Numbered from the stretch's first letter, positions 35,123 to 43,776 are shown. The stretch: DNA of 64,000 bases from Acuticoccus sp. MNP-M23 (GCF_031195445.1 NZ_CP133480.1:1970001-2034000); one strand, 5' to 3'. Notes: generated from the letters alone by a model not told the origin. Numbers and translations are program-made.

Positions 35123-35227
35123 GTGCCGTCCTCCCTGTGCCGCTTTTGCGCGGCGTTTGGTTGTTGGCCGGATGGCGGGTCTCGGCCGCGCCGGCTTCTT
35201 TCCCGCAAGGTCCCGCGTGCCGCGGCG

Positions 35228-36538
35228 TCATGATCGAGCGATGAACGTCGAGATCGACGGAAAGACGATCAGGACGATGAGGCACAGAAGCATTGCGCCA
35301 ACGAACGGCAGCGCGCCGCGGAAGATCTCGCCCACCGAAAGCGTGTCGTCATCGAGCGCGGCCTTGATGGTGAAGACCGAGAGGCCGAACGGCGGCGTCA
35401 GAAGCCCGATCTCGACAGCGAACACGGTGAGGACGCCGAACCAGATGAGGTCGAATTGCATCTCGCCCGCAATCGGCAGCGCCACCGGCAACAGGATCAG
35501 CATGATGGAGATCGAATCGATCAGGAAACCGAGGACGATGACCAGCACGAGATAGATCACGAGAAAGCCGTAGGGGCCGATGGAGGATGACAGCAGCAGC
35601 TCGGCGAGATGGTTGGGCAGCCCCGACATGGCGAGCATGCGGCTGAAGAAGCTGGCCGCCATGATGAGGAACAGCACCGACACCGTGATCCGGCCGGTCT
35701 CCACCAGCAGGGACCAGAACGAGCGGGGCGTCAGCGACCGCCGCAGGAGCGCGATCACGAGGGCGCCGAACGCACCGACAGCACCGGCTTCCGTGGGGTT
35801 GAAGAAGCCGCCATAAAGGCCGCCGAGGACGAGCCCCACGAGGATCACGATGGGGCTGCCCATCTTGACGGCGAGGCGGGCGGACAGCGGTTCGGCGGTC
35901 TGCTCCGCCTGCGCGGCGAACACCATCTCCGGCCGCCGCCGGGCAAGGAGCATGATCAGCGCCGTGTACCCGGCGACGAGGAGGACCCCCGGCCCGATGC
36001 CCGCAAGGAACATCCGCCCCACGGACTCTTCTGCGAGCACCGCGTAGACGATCATCAGGAGCGAGGGCGGTATCAGCATGCCAAGGACGGAGCTGCCTGC
36101 GACAACGCCGGTGGCAAAGCTGCGCGTATAACCGTGGCGCACCATCTCCGGCACCGCGACGCGCGCGAACACCGAGGCGGAGGCAATGGATATGCCGGTA
36201 ATGGAGGCGAAGATCGCGTTGGCGAACACGGTTGCGATGCCGAGCCCCCCCTTCACGCGGGCAAGGAGGCGCTGGAACAGCTCGAACGTATCCTTGCCGA
36301 CGCCCGACACGGTCACGAGAAGCCCCATCAGCACGAACAGCGGCACCACGGCGAACAGATATTCGCGGATGGAATCGTTGGCGACGGCGCCGATCATCCG
36401 CAGCGCGACCGTATCGTTGCGGATCATCGCGACACCGGCGAACGAGACGGCGAGCATCGCCACCGCAATGGGCATCCCCAGCGTGATCAGCCCGAGCAGC
36501 GCGACAATGGCCGCAATGCCGATTTCGATCCCGCTCAT
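35228..36538 (-). CDS. dctM: TRAP transporter large permease (DctM-like), system 2
   Basis: This 436-residue membrane protein has the typical DctM start (LLGLITLGMPIAVAMLAVSF) and about 12 membrane segments. Motifs include FANAIFASITGISIASASVF, VAGSSVLGMLIPPSLLMIVY and FNPTEAGAVGAFGALV. The ATG at 36538 overlaps the stop of the small permease gene (ATGA). It is only moderately similar by eye to the system 1 large permease, so this is a second, distinct transporter. Confidence 0.95.
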   Translation of the reverse strand: MSGIEIGIAAIVALLGLITLGMPIAVAMLAVSFAGVAMIRNDTVALRMIGAVANDSIREYLFAVVPLFVLMGLLVTVSGVGKDTFELFQRLLARVKGGLGIATVFANAIFASITGISIASASVFARVAVPEMVRHGYTRSFATGVVAGSSVLGMLIPPSLLMIVYAVLAEESVGRMFLAGIGPGVLLVAGYTALIMLLARRRPEMVFAAQAEQTAEPLSARLAVKMGSPIVILVGLVLGGLYGGFFNPTEAGAVGAFGALVIALLRRSLTPRSFWSLLVETGRITVSVLFLIMAASFFSRMLAMSGLPNHLAELLLSSSIGPYGFLVIYLVLVIVLGFLIDSISIMLILLPVALPIAGEMQFDLIWFGVLTVFAVEIGLLTPPFGLSVFTIKAALDDDTLSVGEIFRGALPFVGAMLLCLIVLIVFPSISTFIARS

Positions 36539-37095
36539 GCCGCACCGCCCGGCACGAATGCGCGCCGCAGCTGGCCCACCGCACTGAACAGGAATTGCAG
36601 CGCCGCGACCGAGATTCCAACGAGGATGAGGACGCGGAACGGCCAGGTCGGCACGGTCATCACGCCGGTCACGCCGATATACTCGCCGATGGACAGGTCG
36701 CGCGACAGGATGTTGAACGTCTGCCATGCGATGAGCGCGGAAACGGCGGCGCCTGCGAGGCAGAAAAGTGCCTCCAGAACATTGCCGACCCGCGGCGCGC
36801 TCTGGCCGATGACGGCCAGGAGAACATCGGTGCGGGCCAGCCGGTTCAGCCGGACCGTGGTGGCGAGTTGCAGGAACACGATCATCACCACCATCAGGGC
36901 GCCAAGCTCGGAGACCAGCGGCAGCGAGCCGCCGAGGATGTTGCGGGTCAGAACATCGGCAACGACCACGAGCATCAGGCCCACGATCATCACCGTGCCG
37001 AGCGCCGCCAGCCCGTCTACCAGCACGGCCCATGCGCGTGTGACGCCGGGGCGCTCCGTTTCCGCAGCGCCCCGGACCGGGTTGTCAGCCGGCAT
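36535..37095 (-). CDS. dctQ: TRAP transporter small permease (DctQ-like), system 2
   Basis: This 186-residue protein has four membrane segments, with VLTRNILGGSLPLVSELGAL as the conserved central part. It starts 5 bases after the stop of the binding-protein gene and overlaps the large permease gene by four bases, so expression is tightly coupled. Confidence 0.9.
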   Translation of the reverse strand: MPADNPVRGAAETERPGVTRAWAVLVDGLAALGTVMIVGLMLVVVADVLTRNILGGSLPLVSELGALMVVMIVFLQLATTVRLNRLARTDVLLAVIGQSAPRVGNVLEALFCLAGAAVSALIAWQTFNILSRDLSIGEYIGVTGVMTVPTWPFRVLILVGISVAALQFLFSAVGQLRRAFVPGGAA

Positions 37096-37100
37096 CGGGC

Positions 37101-38183
37101 TTAAAGATTCTCATCCCAGTTGCGCACCGGGGCCTCGCCGCGGTCGCGCAGGCCTTCCATGTACGCTTTCATGAATGCGCGGGCGCCAACGCCGCGGCCT
37201 TCCAGCTCTTCAACCCACTCGGTCGCAATGTCGGGCAGGTTGTTGACCCACGCCTCACGCTCGGCGTCCGGAATCTTGATGACGGTGACGGGCGTGCTTT
37301 GTCCGGCGCCGACCTCGACCATCTTGTCGATGGCCGCTTCGTGGCGCTCCACCAGATCGTTGGCGTGGGATTCGGTGTAGTAGGCGCCGGCCTCGACCAT
37401 GGCGTTCTGCACTTCTTCGGGCAGACCGTCCCAGGTGTCCTTGTTGATGGCGACAGCGCCCGAGAAGGCGGTGCCGATGTCGAACCGCGAAATGTAGGGG
37501 GCGACCTCGTAGGTCTTGGTCGGCAGGATGCCGAGCGCCAGCGACAAGGTCCCTTCCGAAACGCCGGTCTGAATGTCGGTGTAGTAGGTGGTCAGCGCAC
37601 CGTCGACGGCATTGGCGCCCGTCCCGCGCAGCCAGTTGCCCAGAACGCCGGGCGCGGAGAGCTTGATCCCGTCAAGATCCGCGAAGGTGTTGACCGGCTC
37701 GGCGGTGTACACATCGTAGCTGTCGGTGCCGGTGAGGCCCAGAACCTTGATGTTGTACTGCTCCCATTCCTTGCGAAACTCATCGTTGCTTTGCATGAGG
37801 TCCCAGGTCAGCGCGAGCTGGGCCGGCGGATTGGCCGTTGCAAACGGCGCGTAGGACGATGCCTGGCTCAGCGGCAGCTTGGCCGGCTCCAGCATCGAGA
37901 ACACCCAGCCAATGTCGGTGATGCCCTGCTCGACCGAGGTCAGCGTCGCGTTGATCTTGTAGAGCTGGCCGCCGAACGCTTCCTGCCAGTCGATCTCGTA
38001 GTTGCCGGTCCCGGCGAGGATCTCGTCGGTCTTCGCCATGAAGTGGCTCTTGATGAAGCCCACCCAGGGCACCGCGAGCGGATGGCTCGACGCAACGGTG
38101 ATGTTGATGCTCTCCGTCGCGAGCGCGTTGTAGGGGACCATGCAAACGGCGCTGGCAAGGAGCGCCTTTGTCAACTTGTTCAT
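37101..38183 (-). CDS. dctP: TRAP transporter solute-binding protein (DctP family), system 2
   Basis: This 360-residue exported protein has a signal peptide ending near NALATE. The fold is DctP-like, but at the place of the conserved carboxylate-binding Arg it reads DGIKLSAPGVLGNWL, with Ser in that position. A different ligand mode or a non-carboxylate ligand is therefore possible. I chose ATG 38183 because GGGAGG lies 8 bases upstream; ATG 38189 is too close to it. A CoA-transferase gene and a citryl-CoA-lyase-like gene precede it in the operon. Confidence 0.9.
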   Translation of the reverse strand: MNKLTKALLASAVCMVPYNALATESINITVASSHPLAVPWVGFIKSHFMAKTDEILAGTGNYEIDWQEAFGGQLYKINATLTSVEQGITDIGWVFSMLEPAKLPLSQASSYAPFATANPPAQLALTWDLMQSNDEFRKEWEQYNIKVLGLTGTDSYDVYTAEPVNTFADLDGIKLSAPGVLGNWLRGTGANAVDGALTTYYTDIQTGVSEGTLSLALGILPTKTYEVAPYISRFDIGTAFSGAVAINKDTWDGLPEEVQNAMVEAGAYYTESHANDLVERHEAAIDKMVEVGAGQSTPVTVIKIPDAEREAWVNNLPDIATEWVEELEGRGVGARAFMKAYMEGLRDRGEAPVRNWDENL

Positions 38184-38229
38184 CGTCATCCTCCCGAGGA
38201 TATTCTTGTTTGTTATTGGATCGTCTTGG

Positions 38230-39372
38230 TCAGGCGGTGGCGCGGTTCTTCAGTTCGCCGCGGATCTCATCGCCGTGTTCGTCGAGGGTCGGCGGTGCTG
38301 CCACATCGAGGTCGGCCTCGCCGTCGAACCAGTAGGGCGCACGCACCGTGCGGGAGGCGCCCATTTCGGGGTGGTCGGTGTCAACCGCAATGCGCAGATG
38401 CTGCGCCTGCGGACTTTCCAGCGCCTCGTCGGAATCGTAGGCCGGCGAATGGGGCACGCCTTCGTCCAGAAGGAGTGCGCACCAGTCATCGCGCATCTTC
38501 GTCCTGAAGACAGGCGTCAGGATCTCGATCAGGTCGTCCTGGTGGTTGATCCGCTCCAGCCGCTCCTCGAAGCGCGGGTCGGTGGTCAGCTCCGGCATGC
38601 CGACCGCTTCGGTGAGCCCGGTCCAGAATTTCGGCGGCGAGGACATGTGGATCGCGACCCATTTTCCGTCCGCGCATTCAAAGGTGTAGGACTGGGATAC
38701 GCTGGGGCGGCTGAGCGGCCCCATCACTTCGCCCACCGAGAAAAAGTGGGTGAAGGAGTCGAGGTTGAAGTGGCTCATCGCCTCCAGCATCGAGATGTCG
38801 AGGCGCCGGCCCTTGCCGCCCTGCGCGCGTTCCAGCAGCGCCGCCACCACGCCGAGCGCGGCGTAGTGCCCGGTCACCGCATCGGCAATGGCCGGGCCGA
38901 TCACCCGCGGGTTGGCGGGTGGGGTGAGGAGCCGCAGATAGCCGGATGCAGCCTGCGCAACGGTGTCGAATGCCGGCCGGTCTCGTGCCGGGCCGTCCTG
39001 CCCGAAGCCGGTGATGGCGCAATAGATCAGATCCGGTCGCCGCTTGCGCAGCGCATCCTCGCCAACGCCCAGCTTGTCGGCGACACCGGGGCGGAAATTC
39101 TGGATGAAGACGTCCGCTGTCTCGATCAGGTCGTAGAAGACGGCAAGGTCGTCGGGGTCCTTGGTGTCGAGCGCGATGGACCGCTTGTTGCGGTTGTAGG
39201 TCTGGTAATGGGGCGAGTAGAGGCCGCCCTTGAAGGCGCGGAACGGGTCACCGGTTTCCGGTCGCTCCACCTTGATGACGTCGGCGCCGAGATCCGCAAG
39301 GTGCATGGCGCAGGCAGGTCCGGTGATGAAGGTGCCCATTTCCACAACGCGGACGTTTTTCAGGATCTTCAC
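38230..39372 (-). CDS. CaiB/BaiF-type (class III) CoA-transferase
   Basis: This 380-residue protein belongs to the family that moves CoA between carboxylic acids. Typical motifs are RVVEMGTFITGPACAMHLAD, LGADVIKVERPETGDPFR, FIQNFRPGVADKLG and YCAITGFGQDGPARDRPAFD, where the last Asp is the likely catalytic residue. The GTG at 39372 has GAGGAG upstream. It would activate the acid imported by TRAP system 2 or one made from it. The gene upstream encodes a citryl-CoA-lyase-like protein, which fits a CoA-thioester cleavage pathway. Confidence 0.92.
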   Translation of the reverse strand: MKILKNVRVVEMGTFITGPACAMHLADLGADVIKVERPETGDPFRAFKGGLYSPHYQTYNRNKRSIALDTKDPDDLAVFYDLIETADVFIQNFRPGVADKLGVGEDALRKRRPDLIYCAITGFGQDGPARDRPAFDTVAQAASGYLRLLTPPANPRVIGPAIADAVTGHYAALGVVAALLERAQGGKGRRLDISMLEAMSHFNLDSFTHFFSVGEVMGPLSRPSVSQSYTFECADGKWVAIHMSSPPKFWTGLTEAVGMPELTTDPRFEERLERINHQDDLIEILTPVFRTKMRDDWCALLLDEGVPHSPAYDSDEALESPQAQHLRIAVDTDHPEMGASRTVRAPYWFDGEADLDVAAPPTLDEHGDEIRGELKNRATA

Positions 39373-39383
39373 GGCGGGGCTCC

Positions 39384-40181
39384 TCAATCGCGCTCTGGGG
39401 CGGCGGCCGGGCCGTCATAGGTGATCGACTGGTCGGCGTGGTTCGACATGATGAACCCGATGGAGCGCTGCGATTCCTCGAAGAGATGCGCCACCAGCCC
39501 TGCGGCGCGGGCCAGAAGAGGAATGCCCTTCATCGCGTCCACCGGCCAGCCGATGTCGATCATCACTGCGGGAATCGCGCCGGAAACATTGACCGGGAGC
39601 GGGCGGCCGTAAATGTCCGGCGCCACCCTGGAGAGCATCCGCGCGGTCGCGATGGCGCGGCCGGATGCGCCGTGCTCGTCGGCCAGCGCAAACAGCCTGT
39701 CGGCTCGCGGATCGCCTGCGGAATGCTGCGGATGGCCGAGCCCCGGCACCTTCTTCTTCTCGGCCCGCAACTCCGAAAGGCTGGCGCGGCAGGCCTCCTC
39801 AAGATCGCCGTCGCCCGCGCGCTCCATCACGGACACGAAATAGCGGCCCGAAACCTCGGAGCTTCCGGCAACCACCGAACCCATGCCGAGAAGGCCCGCC
39901 GACATTGCGCCCTGCCAGGCGTCCGGACCCGCCGCGAGCGTCATCCGTGCCGCCTGAACGCTGGGCACCAGCCCGTGCTCGGCAATGGAAACGAGGCACG
40001 CTTCGGTCAAAAGGCGCTGCGTCTCGCTCGGCTCGGTGCCGGTGACCAGCAGCCAGAAATAATCGGTGAAGCCGATGCGGCCGATCAGCTCGTTGCACAG
40101 ATCCTTGCCGCGGACGGTAACGCTCTCCGCATCGGAGGTCGCAATCGCAGTAAAGGCCTGATCCTGCTTGCCGATGCGCAC
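39384..40181 (-). CDS. Citrate synthase/citryl-CoA lyase-like protein
   Basis: This 265-residue protein has the short citrate-synthase fold found in citryl-CoA lyases, with VPGLGHPQHSAGDPRADRLF holding the conserved His. The region of the third catalytic residue reads LPVNVSGAIPAVMIDIGWPV, lacking the usual Asp of full citrate synthases; this is common in the short family. It likely cleaves or forms a C-C bond next to a CoA thioester. The GTG at 40181 follows GGGAGG by 5 bases; an upstream ATG at 40217 has no ribosome site. It is the first gene of the minus-strand operon and is divergent from an intradiol dioxygenase. Confidence 0.88.
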   Translation of the reverse strand: MRIGKQDQAFTAIATSDAESVTVRGKDLCNELIGRIGFTDYFWLLVTGTEPSETQRLLTEACLVSIAEHGLVPSVQAARMTLAAGPDAWQGAMSAGLLGMGSVVAGSSEVSGRYFVSVMERAGDGDLEEACRASLSELRAEKKKVPGLGHPQHSAGDPRADRLFALADEHGASGRAIATARMLSRVAPDIYGRPLPVNVSGAIPAVMIDIGWPVDAMKGIPLLARAAGLVAHLFEESQRSIGFIMSNHADQSITYDGPAAAPERD

Positions 40182-40220
40182 TGAAGCCTCCCTGTATGCG
40201 CAATCTTCGTCGCGCATTTA

Positions 40221-40254
40221 TTCGCTATGCGAAAATATTTTCGCTTGTCGAAAA
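40221..40254. promoter_or_regulatory. Stacked palindromes in divergent promoter, putative IclR operator
   Basis: Three overlapping inverted repeats share the core TTCGC/GCGAA: TTCGC-TAT-GCGAA (40221-40233), the perfect 16-mer GCGAAAATATTTTCGC (40229-40244) and TTTTCG-CTTGT-CGAAAA (40238-40254). They lie between the divergent lyase (start 40181) and dioxygenase (start 40338) genes. IclR proteins that control aromatic degradation are known to bind repeated palindromic sites, and an IclR gene is two genes away. Confidence 0.65.
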
Positions 40255-40337
40255 GTATGGAGCCTTTTAGTCTTGAGTCAAGCGGCGAACGCCGCACGCA
40301 GTGTTTGCTGCGATAGATGATTTGGGGAGATCGCGCC

Positions 40338-41189
40338 GTGGAGATCAATCAGTACAATCTGACAGATGCGGTAAAAGACAGCTTCAAGGCCAAGGATGAC
40401 GCCCGTTTTACGCTGCTGCTGGAGACGATGCTCGATCATCTCCACGATTTTGTGCGCGAAACATCGCTGACGCACGAAGAGTGGATGGGCATCCTCAATT
40501 TTCTTTATGATTGCGGAAAGATCTCCACGCCAGAGCGGCATGAATTCATCTTGCTGTCAGACGTGCTGGGTCTGTCTGCGCTGGTGGACATGATCAACAC
40601 CCGCGGCGGGGCGACGGAAGGCAGCAACCTCGGCCCGTTCTATCTGGACAATGCGCCCGTGAAGGCGCTCGGCGCCCATATTGCCGACGATCGGCCCGGC
40701 GCCACCGTGCTGTGCATGGGGCAGGTGCGCGACACGCTCGGCCATCCGCTGCCCGGCGCGGTGGTCGACACCTGGCAGGCGGACGGCGCCGGCACCTATC
40801 CCATCCAGGAGGAGGGCCAGGACAAGTACGACCTGCGCGCCAAATTCACCTGTGACGACGAGGGGCGCTACTTCTACACCACCGTCCTGCCCATGCCCTA
40901 CACCGTTCCCTATGACGGGCCGGTCGGCAAGCTCCTGCGCGCCGGAGACCGACATGCGTGGCGCGCGGCGCATCTTCACTATATCGTCGGCGCACCGCGG
41001 ATGCGGCCCATCACCACCGAGGTCTTCTTTGCCAACACCGACTATCTCGACAACGACGCGGTGTTCGGCGTGCGCGACTCGCTGATCGGCAAGGTCGTGC
41101 GCATCAAGCGCGGCGAGGAACTGGGCGTGGAGGTCGAAAAGCAGCCTGACGCTAAGCTCGCGTTCGACTTCGTCCTTGCACCGGCCTGA
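40338..41189 (+). CDS. Intradiol ring-cleavage dioxygenase (hydroxyquinol type)
   Basis: This 283-residue enzyme should cleave a catechol- or hydroxyquinol-type ring between the two hydroxyl groups with non-haem Fe(III). The N-terminal helical domain (HEEWMGILNFLYDCGKI, ERHEFILLSDVLGLSALVDM) is that of hydroxyquinol 1,2-dioxygenases. The likely iron ligands are Tyr in GAGTYPIQEEG, Tyr in MPYTVPYDGP and the two His in RAAHLHYIVG. I chose GTG 40338, which follows GGGGAGA; ATG 40317 has no ribosome site. Its stop overlaps the IclR start by one base. A homologous domain is fused to a GST at 45463-47349. Confidence 0.92.
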   Translation: MEINQYNLTDAVKDSFKAKDDARFTLLLETMLDHLHDFVRETSLTHEEWMGILNFLYDCGKISTPERHEFILLSDVLGLSALVDMINTRGGATEGSNLGPFYLDNAPVKALGAHIADDRPGATVLCMGQVRDTLGHPLPGAVVDTWQADGAGTYPIQEEGQDKYDLRAKFTCDDEGRYFYTTVLPMPYTVPYDGPVGKLLRAGDRHAWRAAHLHYIVGAPRMRPITTEVFFANTDYLDNDAVFGVRDSLIGKVVRIKRGEELGVEVEKQPDAKLAFDFVLAPA

Positions 41190-42070
41190 TGGGGCGACCG
41201 CTGAAACAGGGCGAGCCGCCCGACCCGTCACGCCGTTCGGAGTTCGTCGAAGGCCTCGCGAAGGGCCTTGCCGTGCTGGAATGCTTCGACGCCGAAAATC
41301 CGGCGATGAACCTCAGCGAGGTGGCGCGCCGGGCGGGGCTGTCCCCGTCCGCGGCACGCCGCAGCCTCATCACGCTGTCGGCGCTCGGCTACATCGGCCA
41401 GGCGGGCAAGACGTTCCACCTCAAGTCCAAGCTCCTCGGCCTCGGCTCCGCCGTGCTGCTGACCGCCCGGATCGAGGAAACGCTGAACCCGGAGCTGCGC
41501 GCTCTGGTCACCCGGTTCGGCGATGCGTCGTCGGTCGCGACGCTCGACGGGCATGACGTCATCTATGTGGCGCACCATTCGGTGCAGCGAGCCCGCCGCA
41601 GGATGGCGTTCGCCGGTGCGCGCTATCCCGCAACGGCAACCTCGCTCGGCAGGGTCATTCTTGCCGGCCTCCCCCCGCACGAGCTGGACGCCTTTTTCGC
41701 GACGCTGACCCCCGCCCCGCTCACCGAGCACACCGTCGTCGACAAGAGGCGCCTGCGCGAAATCATCGACGAGACGCGCCAGAACGACCACGCCGTCTCC
41801 GTCGACCAGCTGGACTACGGGATCACGGCGCTTGCAGTGCCGATCCGCGCGCCGGACGGGGCGGTGGTCGCGGCGCTCAACACCTCCGGCTATTCGGGCT
41901 CCGTCAGCCCCGAAAGCCTGATCGGGGACCGGCTCGAAGCGCTGCGCAGTGCCGCCGCCGTCATCGCGCAGACGCTGCTGCGTTACCCGGTCCTCACCAA
42001 CATCCTGCGGGCGTCGACGGTCATCGCGCCCGCATCAACCGAAACAGAATCCTCTGAAAGGACGCCATGA
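41189..42070 (+). CDS. IclR-family regulator, PcaR/PobR-like
   Basis: This 293-residue regulator has an N-terminal winged helix-turn-helix (FVEGLAKGLAVLECFDAENP, then MNLSEVARRAGLSPSAARR) and a C-terminal effector domain (SVDQLDYGITALAVPIRAPD). The sequence type is that of regulators of protocatechuate, p-hydroxybenzoate and similar aromatic pathways. Its ATG overlaps the dioxygenase stop (TGATG) and its end overlaps the MetE-like gene by 4 bases (ATGA), so the three genes form one operon. It probably acts at the palindromes at 40221-40254. Confidence 0.93.
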   Translation: MGRPLKQGEPPDPSRRSEFVEGLAKGLAVLECFDAENPAMNLSEVARRAGLSPSAARRSLITLSALGYIGQAGKTFHLKSKLLGLGSAVLLTARIEETLNPELRALVTRFGDASSVATLDGHDVIYVAHHSVQRARRRMAFAGARYPATATSLGRVILAGLPPHELDAFFATLTPAPLTEHTVVDKRRLREIIDETRQNDHAVSVDQLDYGITALAVPIRAPDGAVVAALNTSGYSGSVSPESLIGDRLEALRSAAAVIAQTLLRYPVLTNILRASTVIAPASTETESSERTP

Positions 42071-43098
42071 CCCTTCCCCTTCTTCCCACCTCGCTCGTCG
42101 GCAGCTACGCCCAGCCGGACTGGCTGATCGACCGTGCCCTGCTGGCAAAGCGCTTTCCCCCGCGCACCCGTGCGCGCGAGCTGTGGCGCATTCCCGAGGA
42201 GCACCTTGCCGAGGCGCTGGACGATGCCACCCGCGTTGCGATCCGTGAACAGGAGGACGCCGGCCTCGACATCATCACCGATGGCGAAATCCGGCGCGAA
42301 AGCTACTCCAACCACTTTGCGACCGCGCTGGACGGGATCGACATCGACAATCCGGGCACTGCGCTCGACCGTTCGGGACACCCCAACCCGGTGCCGCGGA
42401 TCGTCTCGAAGATTTCCCGCAAGCATGCCGTTGGCGTGCGGGACGTGAAGTTCCTGAAGGCGCACACGGACCGGCCGGTCAAGATCACCGTGCCGGGCCC
42501 CTTCACGATGTCCCAGCAGGCGCAGAACGATTTTTACCCGAGCCTCGAAGACGCCGCGATGGACTATGCCGATGCCGTCCGCGCCGAGGTGGAAGACCTG
42601 TTTGCCGCTGGTGCCGACTACGTGCAGCTGGACGAGCCCTACATGCAGGCCCGCCCCGAGGCCGCCGAGGAGTACGGCCTTGCCGCCCTCAACCGCGCGC
42701 TGGACGGCGTGCGCGGCACCACGGCGGTGCACATCTGCTTCGGCTATGCGGCGATCATCCACGAGCGGCCGCAGGGCTACTCGTTCCTGCCCCAATTGTC
42801 CGCCTGCTCGTGCAACCAGATCTCAATCGAGACGGCTCAGTCCAAGCTCGACTGCTCGGTCCTGAAGGAGCTGCCGGACAAGACCATCATCCTCGGCGTT
42901 CTGGATCTCTCCGACCCCGAAGTGGAAACCCCCGAGACGATTGCGGAGCGGATCCGCCGCGGCCTCGAATATGCCTCGCCCGAGCGGGTGATCGTCGCGC
43001 CCGACTGCGGCCTCAAATATCTGCCGCGCGACGTTGCCGCCGGCAAGCTGAGGGCGATGGCGGACGGTGCCGCGATCGTTCGCGCCGAGATTTCCTGA
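42067..43098 (+). CDS. MetE-like zinc methyltransferase (C-terminal-domain type)
   Basis: This 343-residue protein corresponds to the C-terminal barrel of cobalamin-independent methionine synthase, without the N-terminal folate-binding half. Zinc ligands are visible: His and Cys in TTAVHICFGYA and a late Cys in IVAPDCGLKYLP. DYVQLDEPYMQARPE holds the conserved acidic region. Such stand-alone proteins use thiols as acceptors for methyl, alkyl or epoxide groups. Co-transcription with an intradiol dioxygenase and an aromatic-type regulator suggests removal of a methyl group from a methoxylated aromatic or attachment of a thiol, not methionine synthesis. That is inference. Confidence 0.85.
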   Translation: MTLPLLPTSLVGSYAQPDWLIDRALLAKRFPPRTRARELWRIPEEHLAEALDDATRVAIREQEDAGLDIITDGEIRRESYSNHFATALDGIDIDNPGTALDRSGHPNPVPRIVSKISRKHAVGVRDVKFLKAHTDRPVKITVPGPFTMSQQAQNDFYPSLEDAAMDYADAVRAEVEDLFAAGADYVQLDEPYMQARPEAAEEYGLAALNRALDGVRGTTAVHICFGYAAIIHERPQGYSFLPQLSACSCNQISIETAQSKLDCSVLKELPDKTIILGVLDLSDPEVETPETIAERIRRGLEYASPERVIVAPDCGLKYLPRDVAAGKLRAMADGAAIVRAEIS

Positions 43099-43105
43099 AC
43101 GAGAT

Positions 43106-43129
43106 GGCCCGTCGCGTTTGCGGCGGGCC
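43106..43129. terminator. Bidirectional hairpin between convergent operons
   Basis: GGCCCG and CGC (43106-43115) pair with GCG and CGGGCC (43120-43129) around a GTTT loop, with one G-T wobble. It sits exactly between the stops of the MetE-like gene and the convergent deacetylase gene. Confidence 0.75.
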
Positions 43130-43776
43130 TACGACACGTAGGGCGCCATCGGCCGCATGATTTTGCCTTGCTCGATGGGCACGCAATCGGCCGGGAAGTC
43201 CTGCACGAAGGTGACGCCCTCGTCCTGAAGGGCGGCCAGAAAGCCGTCGAGCGCATCCATCGCACCGGTGGGGAGGTCGTGCAGCACGATCAGCGGCCAG
43301 TCCTCTTTCCCGGCCATCTCACGTGCGACGGCCGGCCAGCCGCGCGGGTTTTTCCAGTCCCCCGGCACCACGTTCCACAGAACCAGCGTGTAGGCTTCGG
43401 CGATCAGCATGTCGGACGCGGCCTCGCTGAGGAGATCCTCGTTGATCTCGCCGCCGCCGCCGTTGGGCCGGAAGAATTTGCGCGGGTGGGCCAGGTCGCC
43501 AAGCAGCGCCTCAGTCCGTGCAATCTCGATTTCGTGGGCGGCGGGGTCGAGGCTGGCCCCAATGGGGGCGAGGTGGTTGAAGGTGTGGTTGCCGATGTGG
43601 TGGCCCTCGCCATGCGCCCGCTCCGCCACGGCGCGGCGGGCAGGGTCGCGCAGCTTGTCGCCGAGCACGAAGAAGGTCGTGCGAATGTCCCGCCTCGCCA
43701 GGATGTCGAGGACGAAGGGGGTCGTTTCGGGGTCCGGGCCGTTGTCGAAGGTCAGCGTCATCTGGCGCAAATTCAT
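43129..43776 (-). CDS. Polysaccharide deacetylase (NodB homology)
   Basis: This 215-residue protein has the NodB-homology fold: TLTFDNGPDPETTPFVLDIL with the catalytic-base/metal Asp pair region, ILARRDIRTTFFVLGDKL, and GEGHHIGNHTFNHLAPIG with the two metal-binding His. It has no signal peptide, so it is probably cytoplasmic, like members that act on small amides and not on cell-wall polymers. The start overlaps the flotillin stop by 4 bases (ATGA). As the last gene of an aromatic uptake and degradation operon, it may hydrolyse an amide or N-acetyl group of a pathway compound. Confidence 0.88.
   Translation of the reverse strand: MNLRQMTLTFDNGPDPETTPFVLDILARRDIRTTFFVLGDKLRDPARRAVAERAHGEGHHIGNHTFNHLAPIGASLDPAAHEIEIARTEALLGDLAHPRKFFRPNGGGGEINEDLLSEAASDMLIAEAYTLVLWNVVPGDWKNPRGWPAVAREMAGKEDWPLIVLHDLPTGAMDALDGFLAALQDEGVTFVQDFPADCVPIEQGKIMRPMAPYVS

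Noticed and set aside
36539-37033. N-terminal extension of the system 2 large TRAP permease
   Set aside because: It would overlap the small permease gene entirely. The ATGA overlap at 36538 and the typical DctM start fix the beginning.
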